From Acetofilamentum sp. (GTDB lineage Bacteria > Bacteroidota > Bacteroidia > Bacteroidales > DTU049), in NCBI GenBank assembly GCA_020720525.1, contig DYON01000192.1:1-5168 (forward strand): a stretch of DNA of 5,168 bases, read 5' to 3'. The translations under genes and the position numbers were made by a program. The notes beneath the pieces are model-generated. The model saw only the letters and a program-made list of their open reading frames with translations, searched no databases and was not told the DNA's origin. Shown piece by piece: positions 1-5,168 of the stretch. Positions within the stretch are counted from its first letter, which is position 1, and each line of letters starts with the position of its first letter.

Positions 1-126
1 TATTTTTTTGAACAAATATAGCATATAAAATTTGATTTGTTAAGTATTTTTCAATAATAAATCATTACAATTGATATTAATAACACAAACAATCCCATTT
101 CATCAACAAAACCTCATTAATTGGTA

Positions 127-173
127 AATACCGATAGAATTATTTGGACTAAACAATAATACTCGTCGGTATT
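127..173. repeat. Imperfect long hairpin / inverted repeat
   Basis: AATACCGA at 127-134 is the exact reverse complement of TCGGTATT at 166-173. Nested inside, ATTATT at 139-144 pairs with AATAAT at 155-160 around a 10-base loop. The two stems are separated by an internal loop of 4 and 5 bases. The outer stem has three G-C pairs and the inner stem none. No T-run follows on the plus strand, so it is not a typical intrinsic terminator. It could be a weak terminator for a gene to the left, an operator, or chance pairing in AT-rich DNA. Confidence 0.35.
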
Positions 174-267
174 ACTTGAATTCAATTTGGCAACCATTGG
201 GAATTTTTCCGAAGCAATACTTTGTAATTGTCAAAATTTCTATTGCCAATACAACTCTTCTTACCAA

Positions 268-307
268 CCGCAGAGATATTTCAGCGTTTTGTGCAGAGGC
301 GCAGAGG
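268..307. repeat. Degenerate GCAGAG repeat cluster
   Basis: The word GCAGAG occurs three times, at 270-275, 293-298 and 301-306. The last two form an 8-base tandem (GCAGAGGC then GCAGAGGG), and the first sits in CCGCAGAGA. From memory, intergenic tracts built from CGCAGAG words are scattered through many bacterial genomes, including Bacteroidota. This looks like a short, decayed copy. It lies in the non-coding flank before the thioredoxin-like gene, and I infer no function. Confidence 0.5.
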
Positions 308-368
308 GTTATTTTCATTCAAAAGTGGCAATAAGCACTTCCGATGAGCGAAATTTACGGAATATTTG

Positions 369-376
369 TACTTTTG
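369..376 (+). promoter_or_regulatory. Bacteroidota-type -7 box before the thioredoxin-like gene
   Basis: TACTTTTG fits the Bacteroidota -7 consensus TAnnTTTG exactly and ends four bases before the ATG at 381. In this promoter class transcription starts a few bases after the box, so the mRNA would start at or next to the ATG. No TTTG lies at the expected upstream distance of about 19-21 bases, so the -33 element is missing or degenerate. Confidence 0.5.
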
Positions 377-380
377 CAGA

Positions 381-710
381 ATGGAATGGTTTCAAGGAAG
401 TCCGCAGGAATTGGACGCAGCTGTTAGCAGCAGCCCCATTGCGGCATTTTATATCTCCACCGAGCATTGCAATGTATGCAACTCGTTGCGACCCAAGATT
501 GTTGAATTTTTCGCCGAGAAGTTCCCCAATGTGCATCTCACCATTTTCCGCAGCGAGCTTTATCCGCGTTGGTCGGCACAGCATTCGATTTTCACAGCGC
601 CGGTATTGCTGATTTTCGCCGATGGCAAAGAAGCGATGCGTTTTGGACGCTCCATTTCGTTTTCGGAGCTTGAAGAAAAGCTTGATCGACTACAGGAGTT
701 GATGCAATAA
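381..710 (+). CDS. Thioredoxin-like protein with CNVC active site
   Basis: This encodes a 109-residue single-domain thioredoxin-fold protein. The redox motif C30-N-V-C33 sits after a predicted central strand (AAFYIST, 21-27), the usual place for a thioredoxin active site. The cis-proline loop is T72-A73-P74, followed by a strand (VLLIF) and the turn D81-G82-K83. Length matches a minimal thioredoxin. The motif is CNVC, not the classical CGPC, as in small thioredoxin-like proteins of Firmicutes and Bacteroidota whose substrates are mostly undefined. There is no signal peptide or membrane segment, so it should act in the cytoplasm as a thiol-disulfide reductase or similar. The frame could begin at a TTG at 366, but I prefer the ATG at 381 because the -7 box overlaps the TTG start. 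It converges on the DUF2721 gene with a 6-base gap and no visible terminator. The family is clear; the specific role is unknown. Confidence 0.85.
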   Translation: MEWFQGSPQELDAAVSSSPIAAFYISTEHCNVCNSLRPKIVEFFAEKFPNVHLTIFRSELYPRWSAQHSIFTAPVLLIFADGKEAMRFGRSISFSELEEKLDRLQELMQ

Positions 711-716
711 AAGCAC

Positions 717-1037
717 TCAAATACTTTTCACTTCGATACTTACAATTCGATAGCCCCACACAATTTCGCGGGCCATATACATGCTGCCTGTTAGAACCGA
801 AAGCATTCCGCACAGGAATCCTCCCAAGGCAATATGATTAATGTCGGTCTCAAGAGCAAAATCGAGTCCGATAAGTACGGATGTAAGAATAAAAAGAGCA
901 ACTGCCACTGTGTAGGCTAAAACAGCGTTGCGAATGAATTTAACACGGCGATAGAAAAGCTGTAACTGCTGTTGAATATTCTGACTGCGATATGTTTCTT
1001 CTGGGCTCGTCGATTTACTTTCGCGACCCCAATTCAT
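717..1037 (-). CDS. Downstream open part of the split DUF2721 gene
   Basis: This 106-codon frame is what automated gene calling would probably report on its own. It starts at an ATG 12 bases after the premature TAA of the split DUF2721 gene. The protein has a charged N-terminal 30 residues, then two predicted membrane helices at about 36-60 and 66-90, and a short charged tail. It lacks the family's first membrane segment and the NNKYSLVV region, which are encoded upstream of the stop. No separate TAnnTTTG promoter or Shine-Dalgarno is seen directly before this ATG. It could be made by re-initiation after the 44-residue leader piece, giving a two-part protein, or not be made at all. I list it as the surviving open segment and do not regard it as an independent gene. 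Confidence 0.45.
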   Translation of the reverse strand: MNWGRESKSTSPEETYRSQNIQQQLQLFYRRVKFIRNAVLAYTVAVALFILTSVLIGLDFALETDINHIALGGFLCGMLSVLTGSMYMAREIVWGYRIVSIEVKSI

Positions 1038-1184
1038 TTTCCGCTTTTCTTAATCGAGCATACGGATTCGGCTTACCACAAGAGAATACTTATTGTTGGT
1101 ACCTAGCAAAAGCAGACTACATGCCGAAATCATGATTCCTGGCGCCAACATGGACTGAATAAGTTCGACAATTGTATAATTCAT
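717..1184 (-). pseudogene. DUF2721-family membrane protein gene split by an in-frame TAA
   Basis: Read from the ATG at 1184, the minus strand encodes a complete DUF2721-type protein of 155 codons in one frame, except that codon 45 is TAA (1052-1050). The part before the stop contains MLAPGIMISA and LLLLG (about residues 12-28), a first membrane segment, then NNKYSLVVSRIR, which I recognise as the conserved start of this family. After the stop the same frame continues EKRK and then a charged stretch, a QQQLQLFYRRVKFIR region, and two further hydrophobic segments at about 85-109 and 115-139, ending at TGA. DUF2721 proteins are small bacterial membrane proteins of unknown function. There is no frameshift and no second stop, so one substitution, for example GAA to TAA, explains the break. 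Recent gene decay, two-piece translation, or a sequencing error are all possible. A TAnnTTTG box lies four bases before the ATG, which supports this start. Confidence 0.88.
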
Positions 1185-1188
1185 GGTG

Positions 1189-1196
1189 CAAAATTA
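1189..1196 (-). promoter_or_regulatory. Bacteroidota-type -7 box before the DUF2721 gene
   Basis: On the minus strand TAATTTTG, an exact TAnnTTTG match, ends four bases before the ATG at 1184, the same spacing as at the thioredoxin-like gene. A TTTG lies upstream at 1216-1213 but with a 16-base spacer, shorter than the usual 19-21. The predicted transcript starts at or next to the start codon. A preserved promoter suggests that the DUF2721 gene was functional until recently. Confidence 0.5.
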
Positions 1197-1235
1197 CAAG
1201 AAGCGCAAACAGCAAAAAATAAAAACCCGAAAATT

Positions 1236-1268
1236 TCACCAATAAAAATTTGGTTCTCACCAATTTTT
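1236..1268. promoter_or_regulatory. Candidate operator: TCACCAAT repeats and interrupted palindrome
   Basis: TCACCAAT occurs at 1236-1243 and again at 1257-1264, 21 bases apart, which is two helical turns. The second copy also forms an inverted repeat: 1245-1254 pairs with 1259-1268 over ten positions with a single T-T mismatch, around a four-base TCTC gap. It lies between divergent genes, where a terminator makes little sense, and just upstream of or overlapping the -33 region of the promoter proposed for the 218-codon gene. I infer a regulator-binding site. Its short arms and AT-richness keep this tentative. Confidence 0.35.
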
Positions 1269-1292
1269 AACATTCTCGTCTGTAGAATTACT

Positions 1293-1300
1293 TATCTTTA
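1293..1300 (+). promoter_or_regulatory. Probable -7 box for the unrecognised gene pair
   Basis: TATCTTTA differs from the TAnnTTTG consensus only in the last base and ends 18 bases before the ATG at 1319. It would give a 5' leader of roughly a dozen bases. No TTTG is found at the -33 distance; an AT-rich TTTTTAA (1264-1270) occupies that area. It is the best match in the 134-base divergent spacer on this strand. Confidence 0.4.
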
Positions 1301-1318
1301 CCCCCTAAATTCACCCTT

Positions 1319-1975
1319 ATGTCCGATTTATTGCAGGAATACAAAGAATATTACGCCGTTCGCGCACAGCGTTATGCAAACAATGAGAAATACCGCAATT
1401 CATACGAAGCCGAAAAAAAGCTAAGCGATGCCATGCAAAGTTGCAGCACACTCGACGAGTTCAAAACAAAAATGGGCAACTTAAATCAGCTTTGTGCTGT
1501 TGCCTTGGTGAAAGACCAAAATCTGATGGAGAATGCTTTTTACAACGAGTACAAAGAAATTGTGAGAGCAGCTGTTTCGGAACGCATACTCGAAAAGGTT
1601 GATCAATACCAAGAGGTAATGGATTTAATCCAAATGACCAACGCAGAAGAAACACGAGGGATGCGCGAAATTTCGTGCGACGAAGCCAACCGAATTTTTC
1701 ATTACTTATGGAAAATGCTCGACATGTACGAGGTATATTCAATGGCAGTTGTGCCTTCGAATTATCAAAACAGCATGCAGGAAGGAGCTGAAGAATACAA
1801 AAACTCAGTTGCTCAAGGAGCTGTATCAACTCAAGAACAAATGGTTCATTGGGATCCGAATTTCAAGCTCAATCCAGACATTGTTATGGAGCATCGACAC
1901 CGCCGATTGTTGCCATTTACAGATGAGCACATTGTAGAGCAATTGCAGAAATTCAAAAAAATCACCAACCTTTAA
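1319..1975 (+). CDS. Unrecognised soluble helical protein, first gene of a pair
   Basis: I do not recognise this 218-residue protein. It looks cytoplasmic: there is no signal peptide, membrane segment or lipobox. Composition is rich in Glu, Lys, Gln, Tyr and Met, and most of the chain (about 1-145) should be alpha-helical, with a Tyr-rich start (EYKEYYAVRAQRYA) and an aromatic stretch RIFHYLWKMLDMYEVY near 125-140. From about 150 to 175 there is a polar, Gln/Ser-rich, likely flexible segment, followed by HWDPNFKLNPD (177-187) and a basic EHRHRRLLPF (191-200). I see no Walker, zinc-finger, nuclease or protease motif; the three cysteines (42, 59, 120) are not arranged as a metal site. It starts at the first ATG after a probable -7 box and is followed after 11 bases by a 478-codon gene, so the two probably form an operon and may act together. 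Confidence 0.85.
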   Translation: MSDLLQEYKEYYAVRAQRYANNEKYRNSYEAEKKLSDAMQSCSTLDEFKTKMGNLNQLCAVALVKDQNLMENAFYNEYKEIVRAAVSERILEKVDQYQEVMDLIQMTNAEETRGMREISCDEANRIFHYLWKMLDMYEVYSMAVVPSNYQNSMQEGAEEYKNSVAQGAVSTQEQMVHWDPNFKLNPDIVMEHRHRRLLPFTDEHIVEQLQKFKKITNL

Positions 1976-1986
1976 TACAAATAATT

Positions 1987-3423
1987 ATGCCTATAGATCC
2001 AATGATGACCGATGCCCTGCTGGGCACATTCAGAAACATGCTTCAGGAATGCCGCGACAAAAATTTAAGTGGCGAACATTTCGACAATATGAGCAAACAT
2101 GTTGCACGTCTCGAAGAGCTTGCACAAACCAACGACGACATGAATGCTTTCAATGGGACTGTTATGCAGGAAGACCTGTATATAAAAATCAGCGATTGCT
2201 ACAGTCGTTTATTAAGCAATCAAGCCATGACCAATCAGGAAGAAAAAGGGTATGACGATTCCACACTACTCAAGCAATCGGTCGATGCCTTGCGCGATGC
2301 AATAAAACGGCTTATTGAATCGAAAGAGAATGCGCTTCAGGAAAACAAAAACTACGATCCTAAAGAAGCATATCGCAAAGCGATGGAATTCGCCGAGCGC
2401 AACGAGAGCAAAAATGGCATGCTTTCGAAAGAAGATGCTAAAAAATATGGTGGTGGTTATCAACAAATGACAGCCGAAGGAGAAAAGAACATTGATGAAA
2501 CCTTGAAAAAAACGCCCAATGCTTTCGATAGTTCGGCAGAAATAGAAGTGCTCATGAAAAATGAGTTACTCATCAAACCTATTGAGGCATTGATTGCTTT
2601 GGGTGAAGAACCAGGTATGACCTTGCCGCGATTTTTGCGCTTGCAAATTGAAAAGGGCATGGACAAAGCCATGGAAGGTTCAGTTGCTGTTCGCGAAGGC
2701 TTAGTTTTTAGCTACAACAGCTACAAAGCAATGGCTGCAAGCCCACATCACAACGAGCGCGAACGACAATTCCTTGAATCGTTCGACAGTATTGCAGCCA
2801 AGTCGGCATTTGGTGTTCCCAATTCGGAAGAATTGAAATACGAGCGCATGCGCATCGAGTATCATTATGAACCGCTCATTATTGAGTGGGACGAAATCAA
2901 AAACCGTTGGGAAAGTCTCATTTACGACTTATACCTTTGGAGTCTTTCGTATTGTCCTATTGCTCCGAAAATATTTCCTTGGAACCTTTCGCACAACCCC
3001 AAAGAGGCCGTTATAGACACCCAGAAAACAACTCCAGGCATTTTTAAACAGAAAGAACGCTTGTTCAATAAATATTTTGGATTAACTTTTCACGATGTTT
3101 TTAAACATCCAACATTCAAATGGGAAGTTGACAATTATCTCATGGGCGATTCGCAGGAGATTGTTGAATTTTTGATTGAGAAAGTATATTCCACCTGCAT
3201 TCCATTACAGGATATGCCATTGGAGCTGATTCCAATGCGTGCGGAACTCTACAAAGAACAAAGGGAACGCAATCCAGAAACCGACAAATACATTCAGCGC
3301 TATATTCAGTTCTACGACGAAACTTTTGGCGAGGGTCGCTATGCGTCGAAATATGGAAATCCTGAAAAAATAACGTCGAATGCAAAACCTTGGGATTGGA
3401 GTTCGTTTAAAAACGGAAACTAA
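1987..3423 (+). CDS. Unrecognised 478-residue soluble protein, second gene of a pair
   Basis: I do not recognise this protein. It is predicted to be cytoplasmic, with no signal peptide or membrane helix. The first ~120 residues look helical and acidic (for example EHFDNMSKHVARLEELAQ). A charged Lys/Glu-rich, probably flexible region follows at about 115-175, containing YGGGYQQ (154-160). A more globular part comes next: IKPIEALIALGEEPGMTLPRFL (196-217, key residues G206, P209, P214), then a Trp/Tyr-rich core at 288-333 with W301, W308, W318 and W332, and NKYFGLTFHDVFKHPTF (361-377). The C-terminus is charged and ends PWDWSSFKNGN. No catalytic signature is evident. The ATG at 1987 is preceded by the AT-rich TACAAATAATT, a usual Bacteroidota start context; M6 or M7 could also serve. 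It is co-directional with the 218-codon gene. Its TAA overlaps the TAG of the convergent rsmA by four bases, so antisense transcription across the two 3' ends is possible. Confidence 0.88.
   Translation: MPIDPMMTDALLGTFRNMLQECRDKNLSGEHFDNMSKHVARLEELAQTNDDMNAFNGTVMQEDLYIKISDCYSRLLSNQAMTNQEEKGYDDSTLLKQSVDALRDAIKRLIESKENALQENKNYDPKEAYRKAMEFAERNESKNGMLSKEDAKKYGGGYQQMTAEGEKNIDETLKKTPNAFDSSAEIEVLMKNELLIKPIEALIALGEEPGMTLPRFLRLQIEKGMDKAMEGSVAVREGLVFSYNSYKAMAASPHHNERERQFLESFDSIAAKSAFGVPNSEELKYERMRIEYHYEPLIIEWDEIKNRWESLIYDLYLWSLSYCPIAPKIFPWNLSHNPKEAVIDTQKTTPGIFKQKERLFNKYFGLTFHDVFKHPTFKWEVDNYLMGDSQEIVEFLIEKVYSTCIPLQDMPLELIPMRAELYKEQRERNPETDKYIQRYIQFYDETFGEGRYASKYGNPEKITSNAKPWDWSSFKNGN
3420..3423. other. 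Four-base overlap of convergent stop codons
   Basis: The bases CTAA serve both strands: the plus strand reads TAA (3421-3423) to end the 478-codon gene, and the minus strand reads TAG (3422-3420) to end rsmA. No intrinsic terminator is seen on either side, so any terminator for one transcript must lie inside the other gene. Confidence 0.9.
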
Positions 3424-4184
3424 TCGAGAAGCTTCATCATTTCTTCGAATTCCTGCCACACCAACTCTTCGGGGCGGCGTGTAAAAAGAGGAGCACTTAA
3501 TATTTCGGGCGAAAGAACCGATTTGAGCGAATTGCGCATGGTTTTGCGTCGTTGGTTGAAAGCTGTTTTCACCAATGCTTTGAGTTTTTGGTAATCGCAT
3601 GCAGGGAAACCAGATTTTTTAGGAATCAATCGTACAACAGCCGAATTCACTTTGGGTGGCGGAATAAAAACCGAAGGTGGAACATTGAACAGCAATTCGA
3701 TATCGAAATAAGCCTGAAGCAAAACACTCGGAATTCCGTAAGCTTTGGTTGATGGCTTGGCCACAATGCGCTCGGCAACTTCTTTTTGAAGCATTCCAAC
3801 CCATTCGGTTATCATTTCGCGTTGGTCGAGAGCCATAAAAAGTAGCGGTCCCGAAATATTGTATGGCATATTGCCAATTACGCTGATGGGTCGATCCGAA
3901 AAATCGGAAAGATTTACTTTAAGCACATCGCGGTGAAAAATATTTTCTTTCAGCAATGGAAAGCGTTCGTTGAGATAATCGACACTTTCGCGGTCGGTCT
4001 CGATAAGCAACAATTGCGAAGGAAATTCGAGCAAAAATTGAGTCAAAAAACCGCTTCCAGGACCAATTTCTACAATGGTTGACGATTCGGAAGCATACTG
4101 CAGACTATCCGCAATTTTTCGAGCAATATTGGGATCGTTCAAAAAATGTTGCCCGAGTTGTTTTTTGGGTCTGACAGGGAGCAT
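3420..4184 (-). CDS. rsmA: 16S rRNA adenine(1518/1519)-N6-dimethyltransferase
   Basis: RsmA (KsgA) transfers four methyl groups from S-adenosylmethionine to two adjacent adenines in the 3'-terminal hairpin of 16S rRNA, a late step and checkpoint in 30S subunit assembly in the cytoplasm. The family's motifs are all present: the N-terminal KKQLGQHFLND (7-17), the SAM-binding EIGPGSGFLT (39-48), the acidic E62-x-D64 that ends the second strand, D86 in HRDVLK, and the catalytic GNMPYNIS (104-111), usually NLPYNIS, so M106 replaces Leu. The C-terminal substrate domain has VFIPPPKVNSAVVRL (172-186) and FNQRRKTMRNSL (209-220). Length, 254 residues, is normal. It starts 4 bases after the stop of the upstream TPR gene, so translation may be coupled and a promoter probably lies beyond the right edge. 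Loss of this enzyme classically gives kasugamycin resistance. Identification is secure. Confidence 0.97.
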   Translation of the reverse strand: MLPVRPKKQLGQHFLNDPNIARKIADSLQYASESSTIVEIGPGSGFLTQFLLEFPSQLLLIETDRESVDYLNERFPLLKENIFHRDVLKVNLSDFSDRPISVIGNMPYNISGPLLFMALDQREMITEWVGMLQKEVAERIVAKPSTKAYGIPSVLLQAYFDIELLFNVPPSVFIPPPKVNSAVVRLIPKKSGFPACDYQKLKALVKTAFNQRRKTMRNSLKSVLSPEILSAPLFTRRPEELVWQEFEEMMKLLD

Positions 4185-4188
4185 AATT

Positions 4189-5168
4189 CTAGTTTATATT
4201 ATCACCGCGCAAAGCTCGGTAGTGTTGGCGAGCATCGTTGGACAGAATGCTCCCCTGGAAATCTGTAATCAATTGAAGATAGTATTTGAGCGCCAATTCT
4301 TTGTCGGGCATATATGTTTCGTAAATATTGCCCAGCATAAAAAGCGCATTATCGGCAAGGATATCGTAATAGTAAGTGCTCAAAATCTGTTTGAGAGCCA
4401 ACACAGCGTTGTCGTACTGCTTCAGCGTGATGTAAATCTGAGCTTTCCGGAATACAGCATCGTCGAGAACTGGATGATTTGGAAAGCTTTTGAGAATGGT
4501 GTCGAGAATAAGCAATGCTTCGTTGTAGCGAAGCGAAAAAACCATCAAATCGGACTTTGCAAGCTTTTCGAGAGGTACATACGAGCTATCGAAATCGATA
4601 TTTTCTTGAATCACAAGCGACAGTTCCATGGCATCGTTTGCAATCAGTTTCGAGGTAGCACCTTTCAAAATATCGAGTTGAGCCGAAGCATAATCGAATT
4701 CTCCAATAAAGTAGTAAAAACGAGCATTTCGATATTTAGCATAGAAGCCCATTGTGTCGTTTTTGAAAGCTTTTTCGACCTGCGAATAGAGCAAAGAACC
4801 TTCCCAAACATCGCCTCGAAGAAGCATAATATCGCCTTTCAACAACTTTGCTTCGGCATACTGAACTGGCTGAAAGCCTTGTGAATTGAGAATATCGTCG
4901 AGCTGTTTGATTGCTGAATCGGGCTGGTTGAGATAATAAGCTTCGATGGTTGCCAGCCGAACAATCATATTGTATCGGTTTCGCCGGAACTGCGACGACT
5001 TCAAAGCCGATCTCAAATCGTTTGCAAGCAGCTTATAATCGGCAATTGCCGAAGCAGGATTCGACGACAATTTAAGATACGATACTTCGAGTTGCAAATC
5101 GAGGGCATCGTTGTAGTATGCTTTTTCTTCGCCGAGCGAAACAATGAAGGCTAGTCCTTCGGCTGCCA
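4189..5168 (-). CDS. TPR-repeat protein, N-terminus beyond the right edge (partial)
   Basis: The frame is open from the TAG at 4191-4189 to the window edge and gives at least 326 residues. A TTG at 5097 could be mistaken for a start, but the same frame continues upstream without a stop (AAEGLAFIVSLGEEKAYYND), so the true start is outside. The chain is a series of paired amphipathic helices. Counting from that TTG codon as 1, TPR-like units are clearest at 80-113 (KLLKGDIMLLRGD), 118-147 (KYRNARFYYFIGEFDYASAQ), 213-245 (AQIYITLKQYDNAVLALKQI) and 248-282 (NALFMLGNIYE, ALKYYLQLI). It ends in a DARQHYRALRGD-type tail that I recall from other Bacteroidota TPR proteins. TPR arrays act as protein-binding scaffolds; the partner is unknown. 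Export cannot be judged without the N-terminus. It lies 4 bases before rsmA on the same strand, so they very probably share a transcript. There is no evidence of a shared function. Confidence 0.9.
   Translation of the reverse strand, partial: AAEGLAFIVSLGEEKAYYNDALDLQLEVSYLKLSSNPASAIADYKLLANDLRSALKSSQFRRNRYNMIVRLATIEAYYLNQPDSAIKQLDDILNSQGFQPVQYAEAKLLKGDIMLLRGDVWEGSLLYSQVEKAFKNDTMGFYAKYRNARFYYFIGEFDYASAQLDILKGATSKLIANDAMELSLVIQENIDFDSSYVPLEKLAKSDLMVFSLRYNEALLILDTILKSFPNHPVLDDAVFRKAQIYITLKQYDNAVLALKQILSTYYYDILADNALFMLGNIYETYMPDKELALKYYLQLITDFQGSILSNDARQHYRALRGDNIN

Larger units (their letters stand above)
1..365. other. AT-rich stretch without a convincing gene
   Basis: I see no believable coding region here on either strand. 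The first ~180 bases are very AT-rich and stop-dense. From about 180 to 365 the composition is more balanced. A plus-strand frame is open from a TTG at 187, but its protein is rich in scattered Cys, Tyr and Asn, resembles no family I know, and runs on out of frame through the thioredoxin-like gene, so I treat it as chance. The stretch contains an imperfect hairpin (127-173), a shorter AT-only inverted repeat (AACAAAT at 11-17, ATTTGTT at 35-41) and three GCAGAG words (270-306). It may be the 3' flank of a gene to the left of the window. Confidence 0.6.

Noticed and set aside
187..612. Plus-strand open frame of 141 codons from a TTG
   Set aside because: It overlaps the thioredoxin-like gene in another frame, has an unnatural composition with scattered cysteines, and resembles no family; the overlapping frame has a clear CxxC thioredoxin fold.
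1245..1268. The interrupted palindrome read as an intrinsic terminator
   Set aside because: It does have a T-run on its right side, but it lies between two genes that point away from each other, where no transcript needs to end, and its stem is GC-poor. An operator is more plausible.
1461..1829. Minus-strand open frame of 122 codons inside the 218-codon gene
   Set aside because: It is fully antisense to a longer, well-started gene with natural composition. The product is rich in Cys, Leu and Phe without a motif.
3403..3416. Small hairpin CGTTT/AAACG as terminator of the 478-codon gene
   Set aside because: The stem is only about five pairs with a two-base loop, AT-rich, and not followed by a T-run, so it is unlikely to terminate transcription.
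3205..3600. Minus-strand open frame across the junction of the 478-codon gene and rsmA
   Set aside because: It lies in a different frame from rsmA, overlaps two better genes, and has no domain.
4075..4884. Long plus-strand open frame (269 codons) opposite the TPR gene and the start of rsmA
   Set aside because: The minus strand has clear RsmA and TPR sequence here. The plus-strand product has an irregular composition and no recognisable domain, so it is an antisense shadow.

Overview
The window looks like chromosomal DNA of a member of the Bacteroidota. Three things point there. RsmA, the DUF2721 protein and the thioredoxin-like protein read like Bacteroidota versions of their families. The start regions carry the TAnnTTTG -7 promoter box instead of TATAAT. 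Purine-rich Shine-Dalgarno sequences are missing before most starts. Coding DNA is of moderate GC, and the first ~180 bases are very AT-rich. I see no insertion sequence, phage gene, CRISPR array, tRNA or rRNA.

Layout from left to right. Bases 1-365 hold no convincing gene, only an imperfect long hairpin (127-173) and a small cluster of GCAGAG repeats (270-306). A small cytoplasmic thioredoxin-like gene with a CNVC active site follows on the plus strand (381-710). It converges, with a 6-base gap, on a minus-strand DUF2721 membrane-protein gene (1184-717). That gene is broken by an in-frame TAA at codon 45, while the rest of its frame is fully open. A 134-base divergent spacer with a TCACCAAT direct repeat and an interrupted palindrome separates it from a plus-strand pair of unrecognised genes (218 and 478 codons), 11 bases apart and probably one transcript. 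The second of these meets the minus-strand rsmA tail to tail, and their stop codons overlap by four bases. rsmA lies 4 bases downstream of a TPR-repeat gene that runs off the right edge, so the two are very probably co-transcribed.

Working together: the TPR gene and rsmA form a housekeeping unit (rsmA = KsgA, 16S rRNA dimethylation). The unrecognised pair is the only part with no known function and the best candidate for something undescribed. It has no toxin, nuclease, ATPase, or secretion signature that I can see, so I do not assign it a role. The most concrete anomaly is the nonsense codon in the DUF2721 gene. A second pattern is that the thioredoxin-like and DUF2721 genes both have a TAnnTTTG box ending exactly four bases before the ATG, which predicts leaderless or nearly leaderless mRNAs.
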